Assembly: GCA_003280345.1 (NCBI GenBank)
Contig: QCFB01000001.1
Coordinates: 62,001-126,000 of the forward strand
Source of the DNA: Prochlorococcus sp. AG-363-A16
Lineage (GTDB): Bacteria; Cyanobacteriota; Cyanobacteriia; PCC-6307; Cyanobiaceae
Length of the DNA stretch: 64,000 nucleotides
Direction: 5' to 3'
A program made the translations under genes and the position numbers. Below are positions 56,614 to 64,000 of the stretch, piece by piece. The notes under the pieces were generated by a model. That model was not told where the DNA came from, searched no databases, and saw nothing but the letters and a program-made list of their open reading frames with translations. The stretch's first letter is position 1. Every line of letters begins with the position of its first letter.

Positions 56614-56706
56614 TTGATAAAATCATCTTTATCTTTAAACTATAGCAAATTTAATTTATATTAGATTATTAAAGCAATTATACATATGAATTTATCTATT
56701 TCCTGT

Positions 56707-58035
56707 CTATATCAATAACATAATAAGACCTATTGGTATTAGGGCTCTTATTATCAAATTAATCAATATATTATTGTCGTTCCGCTTGGAAAGTGTTTTA
56801 TTTTCTGGAGGATAAAGCATGGGCATATCATGATGAACTGCATTGGTATGAGTGTCTGTTGGGTGTAATTGCCATGGATTATCATTTATTAGTGCATTTT
56901 GTAACCAATCCCAATAGTATTGAACCATTTTGTCCTCTCCTAATAGCTTGACATTATCTTTTTCTACATATCCCATTTGTTGATTAAATGTCTGTGTCTT
57001 TAAGATCATGTAATCTTCTGAAAAAACTTTATAAAAGATTCTTTGCTGTAATTGCCTGAATAAAATTAATTTTGTAAGCAGCTTGTTCTTCATAAATTTT
57101 CTATAATGCCTTACAACTACTCTTGCTCTATTCTTTGCTAATGGAACATGGTCAAGTACTTGCACATATCTAGCTGTATCTGGTGAACCTTTATAAATAA
57201 CAATTCTCCCTGGGGGAATAAATTTAATAGTTATAAACTCTCCTTTTTCTTTATCTTTGTGATTATATTTACTTTCTATTTGGTTTGTATCTCTTATTAT
57301 TTTTTGATTAAAGCTAGTAATTATATTCCTATTTACATCTTTATCGGGTATTGTATTTCCATGCACCCAAAAAATATGAAGTATATCTAGATGATTTTCA
57401 ATGATTCTTGTCCAATCACATTTAAAGTCAACGGTTACCTCTTCATATTCATATTCTGATGTTTTGAATCCATATGATTCTATATATGAATCTTCGACTG
57501 AACTCTTTATATCAAAATCATTTAAATTAGTATTCGCTTTTCCATTATAATAGATGTATATATATCCATTTTTTTCAATAGCTGGATATTGGTATAAATG
57601 TATCTTCTTAGCATAGTTATCATAATTTGAATCAACAATATGTTGGCAAGTTATTCGATCCAGATTTGTACATTCACCAGTTGATGAATACCTGGCCCCG
57701 TGGTATGGACAAATCAACTCATCTCCTACAATTTGACCTCCAATAAAAGATGAGCCACGATGTGGACATAAATCTTTTATACATTTCGGTTGTGAGTCTT
57801 TATCTCTATATAATATTAGTGGCTCATTGTACATTGAAAATGAATAAAGCTTACCTTTTTCCAGGCTTTTACTAGAAATTACTGAGTACCAACCAAGTAA
57901 ACCACCTGATAGTTGATTATTCGGCAGTGGAGAATTCTGCGTTTGAACATTATTTTTATCCTGAACATCATCCTCTCTTCTAGCCTCATCGGCCAAATTC
58001 AAAGAACTAAATTGTTTTAACCGTTCTTTGCCCAT
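56707..58035 (-). CDS. Rieske-type oxygenase (PaO/Tic55-like)
   Basis: N-terminal Rieske [2Fe-2S] domain with CPHRGSSFIGGQIVG (C-x-H) and CPYHGARY (C-x2-H) near residues 92-115, then a catalytic domain with mononuclear iron ligands in NHLDILHIFWVHG near 215. The C-terminus has a hydrophobic helix (NLIIRALIPIGLIMLLI) for membrane attachment. This layout matches pheophorbide a oxygenase/TIC55-type proteins, which act on chlorophyll-derived or other aromatic substrates. No electron-transfer partner is adjacent. Substrate not known. Confidence 0.85.
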   Translation of the reverse strand: MGKERLKQFSSLNLADEARREDDVQDKNNVQTQNSPLPNNQLSGGLLGWYSVISSKSLEKGKLYSFSMYNEPLILYRDKDSQPKCIKDLCPHRGSSFIGGQIVGDELICPYHGARYSSTGECTNLDRITCQHIVDSNYDNYAKKIHLYQYPAIEKNGYIYIYYNGKANTNLNDFDIKSSVEDSYIESYGFKTSEYEYEEVTVDFKCDWTRIIENHLDILHIFWVHGNTIPDKDVNRNIITSFNQKIIRDTNQIESKYNHKDKEKGEFITIKFIPPGRIVIYKGSPDTARYVQVLDHVPLAKNRARVVVRHYRKFMKNKLLTKLILFRQLQQRIFYKVFSEDYMILKTQTFNQQMGYVEKDNVKLLGEDKMVQYYWDWLQNALINDNPWQLHPTDTHTNAVHHDMPMLYPPENKTLSKRNDNNILINLIIRALIPIGLIMLLI

Positions 58036-58353
58036 GAGCTATTGGAACAATTTTCTTTAATTAAGGCAATTGGTGCTGAGCACTTTTTAGAGCCAGTTTT
58101 GATTTTAATACTAATTACGGTAGGGATTCCACAAATACTTGTAGCACAGGTGTACTAGGACGTAAACCCCTTGGTATGACAGGATTTAAAAAGAATACTA
58201 CAATATGTTGTTTACAATACGAAACTTGGTTATATTTAGACTTATTAGTGTATATGCACCTATGCCTCGATTCGAAATAATTTTTTGGTTTAAATAGTTT
58301 TTCTCAATAAATTGGTTTATATATGTTCTTAGAGTATTGAACTAACCTTAATT
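58036..58353. other. Intergenic stretch (318 bases) between divergent Rieske and ABC genes
   Basis: Contains no supported gene, repeat or terminator. It lies between two divergently transcribed genes and must include both promoters. Confidence 0.5.
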
Positions 58354-59322
58354 ATGTCCAAAATTGAGGTTCGCGCTCTCTCTAAGAGTTACAGAGTTGC
58401 TGCTAAAAAGCCTGGTATTGCAGGTACAGTTAATCATTTTATCTATCGAAGAACAAAAGAAGTCTTGGCAGTTGACAATATTAATTTCAAAATAGCTAAA
58501 GGAGAAATGGTTGGTTTTATTGGTTCGAATGGAGCTGGCAAAACAACTACTTTAAAAATGCTATGTGGTCTTATTCATCCCAGTGGGGGATATTTGAGGG
58601 TAGCTGGATTTTCCCCTTTAACCAGGGATAAAAAATTTCTTAGACAAATTACATTTGTAATGGGGCAAAAGCAACAATTAATATGGGATTTGCCCCCTTT
58701 AGACTCAATAAAAGTGAATGCGGCAATTTATGGATTAAGTGAAAAGGAATGTTCAAATCGTACATACGAGCTAGCTTCTATGCTTGATCTTGGTGATGAG
58801 TTGTACAGGCCTGTAAGAAAGTTGTCTTTAGGTGAACGAATGAAAGCTGAGCTGTTAGCAGCTTTACTACACAGACCATCCATTTTATTTCTTGATGAGC
58901 CAACACTAGGTTTAGATATTAATGCGCAGGTAAGGGTCAGACAATTTTTGTCAAATTATAATCGGAAATATGGAGCAACAATAATTTTGACAAGTCATTA
59001 TATGGCAGACATTACATCACTTTGTAGAAGAGTTTTGTTGATTGATAAAGGCAGACTACTTTTTGATGGTCTCTTACAGGATTTAATACAAAAACTATCA
59101 CCTAGTAGGTCAGTAATTATCGAATTGAACAGTCCTCAACCAATAGAACAATTATCTGAATATGGAGAAGTCGTAGAATACGATAAAAATTTTGTAAGGC
59201 TTTTAATTCCTCGTAATGATCTTACAAGTAAGATCTCATCACTTTTAATTAAGTTTCCCATAAAAGATCTTGAAATTACTGACCCTCCAATTGAACAGTT
59301 GATTGGGCGTCTCTTATCCTAA
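58354..59322 (+). CDS. ABC-2 type exporter ATPase (COG4586-like)
   Basis: ATPase subunit of a three-gene exporter. The Walker A GSNGAGKTTTLKML is near residue 59, the signature LSLGERMKAELLAALLHRP (with S-L-G-E in place of S-G-G-Q) near 167, Walker B LFLDEPTLGLD, switch TSHYMADI. LSLGERMKAE is the usual form in COG4586. The two permease genes follow at 11- and 28-base gaps, so the three form an operon. Confidence 0.92.
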   Translation: MSKIEVRALSKSYRVAAKKPGIAGTVNHFIYRRTKEVLAVDNINFKIAKGEMVGFIGSNGAGKTTTLKMLCGLIHPSGGYLRVAGFSPLTRDKKFLRQITFVMGQKQQLIWDLPPLDSIKVNAAIYGLSEKECSNRTYELASMLDLGDELYRPVRKLSLGERMKAELLAALLHRPSILFLDEPTLGLDINAQVRVRQFLSNYNRKYGATIILTSHYMADITSLCRRVLLIDKGRLLFDGLLQDLIQKLSPSRSVIIELNSPQPIEQLSEYGEVVEYDKNFVRLLIPRNDLTSKISSLLIKFPIKDLEITDPPIEQLIGRLLS

Positions 59323-59333
59323 ATTAGATATTT

Positions 59334-60146
59334 ATGCTAACTATTTATTTGAAAAAGCTATTTCAATTTAGTAGAATAATATTCTCACTATTTTCAAGTC
59401 AATATGCATTAATGCTGGAGTATCGAGCCGAAATTACTTTATGGGCTGTTTCGGGATTGCTTCCTTTAATAATGTTAGCTCTATGGACAGGGATTGAGAA
59501 CCCTTTGGTTAATTATTTAGAATTAAACTACTTAAAAAGGTATTTTATTTCTGCTTTTATTGTCCGACAATTTACAGCTGTATGGGTAATGATTACATTT
59601 GAGGAAGATCATTTAGACGGAAAGTTATCTCCTTATCTCTTACAACCCATTACACCATTTTGGAGATATGTTACTTCTCATTTGGCGGAGCAATTTACAA
59701 GGATACCCATAGTAGTTATTATGCTTATTATTATATTTTCTATTATACCTTACTCATTCTGGTTACCTAGCCTTTCTAGCTTGATTTTTGGAATAATTGC
59801 CATAATGTTAGCCTTTTGGGTAAGATTTCTTCTACATTGGATATTCTGCATGTGTTGTTTTTATAATGATAGGGCTAGTGCAATTGAAAGATTGTTATTA
59901 ATACCTTATCTTTTCCTTTCTGGGCTTGTAGCTCCATTAGAGACATTTCCGGAAATAATAAAAAAAATTGCTTATATCACTCCCTACCCTTATATTATGT
60001 CATTTCCAGCAAGATTGCTATCTGGCCAAGATGTTTCTCTATTTTTAGGCTTTACTGGATTAATAGGGTGGTTTATTTTATTATTTTCAATAAGTATAAT
60101 TACATGGAAAATAGCAATCAGACATTACTCAGCAATGGGTGCTTGA
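59334..60146 (+). CDS. ABC-2 family permease subunit (COG4587-like)
   Basis: 270 residues with six hydrophobic segments, e.g. WAVSGLLPLIMLALW, FTRIPIVVIMLIIIFSIIPY and LIGWFILLFSISIITW, and the conserved FEEDHLDGKLSPYLLQPI-like loop after TM2. Works with the ATPase at 58354 and the permease at 60175. Substrate unknown; a hydrophobic compound or lipid is usual for this class. Confidence 0.88.
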   Translation: MLTIYLKKLFQFSRIIFSLFSSQYALMLEYRAEITLWAVSGLLPLIMLALWTGIENPLVNYLELNYLKRYFISAFIVRQFTAVWVMITFEEDHLDGKLSPYLLQPITPFWRYVTSHLAEQFTRIPIVVIMLIIIFSIIPYSFWLPSLSSLIFGIIAIMLAFWVRFLLHWIFCMCCFYNDRASAIERLLLIPYLFLSGLVAPLETFPEIIKKIAYITPYPYIMSFPARLLSGQDVSLFLGFTGLIGWFILLFSISIITWKIAIRHYSAMGA

Positions 60147-60174
60147 TCCAATAAATATACATTAATAAAATCTT

Positions 60175-60954
60175 ATGCTAAACATAATCTATACATTTTG
60201 GATAACTAGCATTGCTAGTGAACTAGAATATAGACTCAATGTAATTGTCGAGATAATATCTCTTATAGGGAATATTGCAGGTACAATATTTACATTGTTT
60301 TTATTCTATCAGCAAGGTAGCAATGTTGGAGGATGGGATTTTTATTCAAGTTTAATTATAGTTGGCATATATACATTGCTTGAAGCATTAACTATTTCAA
60401 TATTGCATCCTAACTTAAGTCAAATTGTTAAGCATATTCAAGATGGTACTTTAGACTATGTTTTACTTAAGCCAATTAATAGTCAGCTTTGGTTGTCTTT
60501 AAGAAAAATTTCTCCTTGGGGAATGCCTTCATTTATTGCTGGAGTAATTCTTATTTTTGTCGGTTTAAGTAAAAATAATATTATTATCGGTAATTTAGAA
60601 ATAATCTATGCTATTACAGCGATTTGTTCAAGTTTTATTTTATTGTATAGTATTTGGTTTATTCTTGCTACTACGAGTATTTGGTTTGTTAAAGTATGGA
60701 ATATTAATGAAGTCCTTAGATCGACTCTTGTAGCAGGACGATATCCTTTAACAGCTTATCCACCATCATTAAGAACAATTTTTACCTTTGTTTTTCCAAT
60801 AGCTTTTCTTACAACAGTACCAGCTCAAGCTTTAATTGGCACTTCAGGACATCAAAACATTTTATTATCATTAGTTTTTTCTATAAGTCTTTTTATTATT
60901 AGTATATTATTTTGGAAATATGCTCTGCGTTTTTATACTTCAGCATCTAGTTAA
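60175..60954 (+). CDS. ABC-2 family permease subunit (COG3694-like)
   Basis: 259 residues with about six hydrophobic segments (FFYQQGSNVGGWDFYSSLII-like loop in the N-terminal half, then LVFSISLFIISILFWKYAL at the end). HIQDGTLDYVLLKPINSQLW near residue 95 is the class signature shared with the previous gene (loop after the second helix). Second permease of the exporter; its stop is followed after 35 bases by the amidotransferase pseudogene. Confidence 0.87.
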   Translation: MLNIIYTFWITSIASELEYRLNVIVEIISLIGNIAGTIFTLFLFYQQGSNVGGWDFYSSLIIVGIYTLLEALTISILHPNLSQIVKHIQDGTLDYVLLKPINSQLWLSLRKISPWGMPSFIAGVILIFVGLSKNNIIIGNLEIIYAITAICSSFILLYSIWFILATTSIWFVKVWNINEVLRSTLVAGRYPLTAYPPSLRTIFTFVFPIAFLTTVPAQALIGTSGHQNILLSLVFSISLFIISILFWKYALRFYTSASS

Positions 60955-60968
60955 TTAGAAAATGGTAT

Positions 60969-61579
60969 ATGTTTTCTAAATTTTTTCTGATGAGGCGTTT
61001 AATCGTTTATCAAAATATTGAACGTGAGGGGCCAGGACTATTTCAATTAATAGCAAAACAGTATAATTATAAAATAGTTACATGCCGTACTTATTTAGAC
61101 GAATTTATAAACGACCTTGATTATAGCGACTGTGTTCTTATTCTTGGTGGTCCAATGGGAATAAAAGATATAGATAATCCAATATAACCTTGCCTTAAAC
61201 CAGAAATTTGATTAATCAAAAAGATCTTAATTGCTGAAATACCTTTTTTGGGTGTATGTTTAGGTGCAGAATTAATGGCATATGCTGCAGGTGGAGATGT
61301 AATGCACCTACTATCTAGTGAGTCAAATAATCCTGTTGCCTAATTAGGTTGGCATACAATTACTCCTACAAAAGATTTAAATGATAAAGGCATCGTAAAT
61401 ATTTAAATGCGGGACTTAGTGTTTTGCACTGGCATTCTTATAATATTTTATTACCTGATTCAGCAGTACTTTTAGCAAGTTCTCATAGATGTAATGAGCA
61501 GCTTTTTAAGATTGGACGTTGCGCTTATTGCCTGCAGCTTCATCATGAGGTTGATAAAATACTTTGGATAGATGGATAA
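60969..61579 (+). pseudogene. Decayed class I glutamine amidotransferase (GMP synthase-like)
   Basis: The ORF starting at ATG 60969 or, more likely, 60990 (RRLIVYQNIEREGPG) runs into TAA at 61185, TGA a few codons later and TAA after PVA, with family sequence continuing through all of them: LGGPMG, then LKPEI, FLGVCLGAELMAYAAGG (catalytic Cys region), LGWHTITP. Near 61398 the frame shifts and the C-terminal part follows as LSVLHWHSYNILLP, VLLASSHRCNE and LQLHHEV (His/Glu pair) until a TAA at 61577. Three nonsense codons plus a frameshift show the gene is dead. Confidence 0.85.
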
Positions 61580-61764
61580 TGGAATATAATGACATTATTA
61601 ATTAAGCTTTAGGGCCAACGGAAAATAAATTATTAGCAAGCAAAAGAAAGAATCATGTGTTAGATCAATCTCAATGAGATTAAAATTTATAAGTAGATTA
61701 TTTCATATACTAGAGTCTTAAAAGAAATTCTAATAGTACATTGATTTCATGAGAATTATGACTG

Positions 61765-61947
61765 CTATTTTGTTCTTTCAATACTACTGATATAGTCGCT
61801 AGCCTCGTTGAGGTCATTACAAAATTTACATGAGCCAAGGTAGCATCCTAGAAATCTCATGAATGACCTTTTTCCACCACTTAATTCATATTTGTGGATT
61901 GTACCTCCTTGTGGAGTTGAGTGTATAAGTTGTGGTAGTGGAGGCAT
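61765..61947 (-). CDS. Small hypothetical protein with three cysteines (60 aa)
   Basis: 60 residues; proline-rich start (PPLPQLIHSTPQGG) followed by a basic stretch and FLGCYLGSCKFC, giving three cysteines within eight residues that could bind a metal. No family recognised. Not a shadow of another gene, but expression is unproven; no clear ribosome-binding site. Confidence 0.4.
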   Translation of the reverse strand: MPPLPQLIHSTPQGGTIHKYELSGGKRSFMRFLGCYLGSCKFCNDLNEASDYISSIERTK

Positions 61948-62433
61948 CGATTAAAAATCAATTTTCCAAAAGATGCACCATTAACGCTCTTTATGCAATA
62001 GGTCTAATTACTGACGGCTTCAGCTTCTGCTAATTAATCTGTACTATTCATTATCTGTTAATTATATTTAATTCTATTTTTATAAATTAAATTTATTTTG
62101 ATTTATATTTATTTCATTTATTTCTATTCAATTACTTTACAACATTAATTTCCTTTATTTTGTTCTTCAACATTTTTGTTAAAAGATATGCTGGTAACTT
62201 GCTTATGGGTTATTGTCAAGGTTAATTGTTGCGTTCATTTCCCTTGAGGGGGCCTTGGACAAGCTTTAAATATAAAGCTCTGACTTATTATTTATATTCC
62301 CAATTTATTTTAAACAGGGATTTATTAACACATTTAAGTACATAGGAATGTTATTATTAGATCTATTGGCTTAACTCCTATTTGTTAACCCTGCATAATC
62401 GTCTTAGAGACATTTACGCAAGACAAAAGTTAT
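61948..62433. other. AT-rich intergenic stretch (486 bases)
   Basis: No supported gene. Contains a small inverted repeat AGCTTTA-N4-TAAAGCT (62262-62279) and a short CCCT/AGGG stem near 62240; neither is convincing as a terminator. Confidence 0.5.
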
Positions 62434-62616
62434 TTAATCTCGACCATGAACAGTTCTTAACTCAGATATAAAGTTGAACTGAACTCCATCATTAGATGAA
62501 CCCAAGTTCTGAATGAGCTTGCTAGTTGTGAAACGAGCTTGAGTAGATGCATTGATAGTTTTTTTAATTGAGTCTTTTGTTTTAGTTGCTGGTTTAGCTG
62601 CTGGTGCTGTTGACAT
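62434..62616 (-). CDS. Small hypothetical protein (60 aa), Ala/Lys-rich start
   Basis: 60 residues with an Ala/Pro/Lys-rich start (STAPAAKPATKTKDSIKKT) and a polar helical remainder, QARFTTSKLIQNLG, ending HGRD. Codon use is somewhat less AT-rich than the flanks, which supports a coding gene. No family recognised. Confidence 0.5.
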   Translation of the reverse strand: MSTAPAAKPATKTKDSIKKTINASTQARFTTSKLIQNLGSSNDGVQFNFISELRTVHGRD

Positions 62617-62859
62617 TTCGACTATACAGATTACTTATTCAGAATAAGAAGTTTTTCTCGGAGTAACTATTTTGTGAATTTTCAAGAAAAACCCTTAATA
62701 CATGACACGGTTGTTTACTTTTCTGCTATGGCTGATGAATTTTAATAGACTTACTATTTAATACTTTGCTTAAATACATAAAGGTACTAATCATGTATTC
62801 TATTTACTAATTTTATAGCGCTGATTTGATTACTACAACTTAATATTTCTTTAAGTTAC

Positions 62860-64000
62860 TTATCTATTTTTATACTTTGGACTCTTATTAAAAATATTTT
62901 TTATATATTTTGAAATGTCTATAATGAATTCTTTTAAGAAAGTCATTATAAAAAGTGGTTCCTGTATAATGAATGGCAGAGAAAGATTTACTCTTCTATA
63001 TAATTTATTTAACTTAGTAGAATTTCTTTTGATTTGTAGTTTTTTTATGAACTCAGCAGCTGTGTCCTCGCTGTGATTAAAATAAGTTCTAAATAATTTG
63101 ATTTTATCCTTTATTACTGTCTCTTCACAATTAATTAAATTATGATTTTCTAATGGATCATTTGCGATATTAAAAAATTCTTCAGGACCTTTATTGCGAA
63201 TATTATCTGCATAGAATATGTATTTATATGTATGATTTCTTATTGAAGTAGCTTTACCACTTTGGAATGCTAGTCGACTATCTGTTCGGAAGTATCTATC
63301 GTGAAACTTACTTTTTATGTTTGATTTAGCACTTATAAGATCTAATAAGGAAATACCTTCTATGTAAGCATTGATTTTAATCCCTAACAAGTCGAGTATT
63401 GTTGGAAATATATCAAGGCTAGAGACAGTAGTATCAACCTTCATTCCTTCTGGACAATTAGGAAATTGAATCAATAGAGGTATCATTATATTGTCATCAC
63501 TTAAGATTAAATCGTGTGTTAATTTATTTTTTATGTAATACTCTGGCCTGCCTGTTGGTTCTTCAAATTTAGGATATCCATGATCTGATGTTAATATTAT
63601 AATTGTATTGTCTTTTGAAAAACCCGCAGATCTAAACATCTGTATAGCTTCCTTTACATAAAAACTAGTTTTAGGATCATTACGGCAATTATAGTTGACA
63701 AAGAATAACTTTTGGGTGTCAGTAATTTTGTTCAATGTTGAGCGAATTAAATTATTAATTTGCTCGTTTGACCAATAGTCATTATGTGAATAACCTTTTG
63801 GCCAGAATGATTTTTTTACATTAGCGAAGATTTTTTGATGAAATTCTCTATTCCTTCTACTTTGTAGAAAACCGCAGATCTCTATATTCTTTTTCTTTAC
63901 ACTTTGGATTAGATTGCTGACTAGAAATTGTTGATTAAAATAGTCTTCAAATGTGGAAGCAATATAATAAGAAGGTAGACTAGATGCCATTGCACTGATT
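62860..64000 (-). CDS. Sulfatase-family protein, N-terminus outside window
   Basis: C-terminal part of an alkaline-phosphatase-superfamily sulfatase: LTSDHGYPKF near the metal site, then DTTVSSLDIFPTILDLLGI (typical sulfatase strand-helix), and the C-terminal HDRYFRTD and KYIFYADN segments. The frame remains open to the window edge; the catalytic Cys/Ser-x-Pro-x-Arg motif is absent and expected upstream of base 64000. Substrate cannot be set. The C-terminal tail has a basic hydrophobic helix. Confidence 0.8.
   Translation of the reverse strand, partial: ISAMASSLPSYYIASTFEDYFNQQFLVSNLIQSVKKKNIEICGFLQSRRNREFHQKIFANVKKSFWPKGYSHNDYWSNEQINNLIRSTLNKITDTQKLFFVNYNCRNDPKTSFYVKEAIQMFRSAGFSKDNTIIILTSDHGYPKFEEPTGRPEYYIKNKLTHDLILSDDNIMIPLLIQFPNCPEGMKVDTTVSSLDIFPTILDLLGIKINAYIEGISLLDLISAKSNIKSKFHDRYFRTDSRLAFQSGKATSIRNHTYKYIFYADNIRNKGPEEFFNIANDPLENHNLINCEETVIKDKIKLFRTYFNHSEDTAAEFIKKLQIKRNSTKLNKLYRRVNLSLPFIIQEPLFIMTFLKEFIIDISKYIKNIFNKSPKYKNR

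Noticed and set aside
61910-62030. Possible plus-strand fragment ending TDGFSFC in the gap after the 60-aa gene
   Set aside because: Short, overlaps the opposing small gene and has no recognisable family; could be a remnant but cannot be supported.

Overview
The window reads as the chromosome of a low-GC marine picocyanobacterium, most likely Prochlorococcus, probably a low-light clade (inference). Supporting signs are chlorophyll synthesis (chlP), Calvin-cycle genes with a short bacterial-type phosphoribulokinase, ferredoxin-type sulfite reductase, thylakoid-type small membrane proteins, tight gene packing, short intergenic gaps and an AT-rich composition. I see no rRNA, tRNA, CRISPR array, insertion sequence or prophage.

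Region 1-16 kb: 3' part of recG, a VanX-like D,D-dipeptidase that overlaps sir tail to tail, glyS, chlP, a VanY-like D,D-carboxypeptidase, typA, DUF309, a three-gene LPS-export block (LptA-like, lptB, LptF/G-like permease), ccsA and rpe. Region 16-31 kb: a carbon block (glpX, hemA, glgC, gnd, pgl), which with rpe, fba and prk in the same window covers Calvin cycle, glycogen and oxidative pentose phosphate steps; then CIA30, ilvD, a degenerate uracil phosphoribosyltransferase, a pentapeptide-repeat lumenal protein, a CobW GTPase, a 41-aa zinc-finger protein missed by length cut-offs, purS-purQ and fba. Region 30-46 kb, mostly minus strand: Gfo/Idh/MocA oxidoreductase, accD, prk, leuB, lpxD, proB, YqeG phosphatase, DUF3727, ruvX, a GNAT-like protein, a membrane-tethered CofE-like ligase, a thioredoxin-like thylakoid protein, DUF3685 and hisA.

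Region 46-54.5 kb: a PCC(DUF296)-glutaredoxin fusion, small membrane proteins, GNAT, SDR, nth, a VTT-domain membrane protein, and an iron-linked cluster: a FutC-like ferric iron ABC ATPase, a 46-aa Lys/Cys-rich protein, a Crp/Fnr regulator and ferritin. A perfect palindrome of the NtcA form TGTA-N8-TACA lies upstream of the regulator, and a 15-bp inverted repeat lies between ferritin and the regulator.

Region 54.5-64 kb is visibly more AT-rich and less conserved in character: a peroxiredoxin-like protein, a zinc-ribbon membrane protein, an orphan ABC ATPase with an altered signature motif, a 35-aa membrane peptide, a Rieske oxygenase, a three-gene ABC-2 exporter, a clearly decayed class I glutamine amidotransferase pseudogene, two small orphan proteins and the C-terminal part of a sulfatase cut by the window edge. 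This looks like the edge of a variable region. I found no convincing unprecedented multi-gene system; the best leads are the iron cluster with its palindromes and tiny basic protein, the PCC-glutaredoxin fusion, the CofE-like and UPRT-like proteins with probable changed functions, and the pseudogene.
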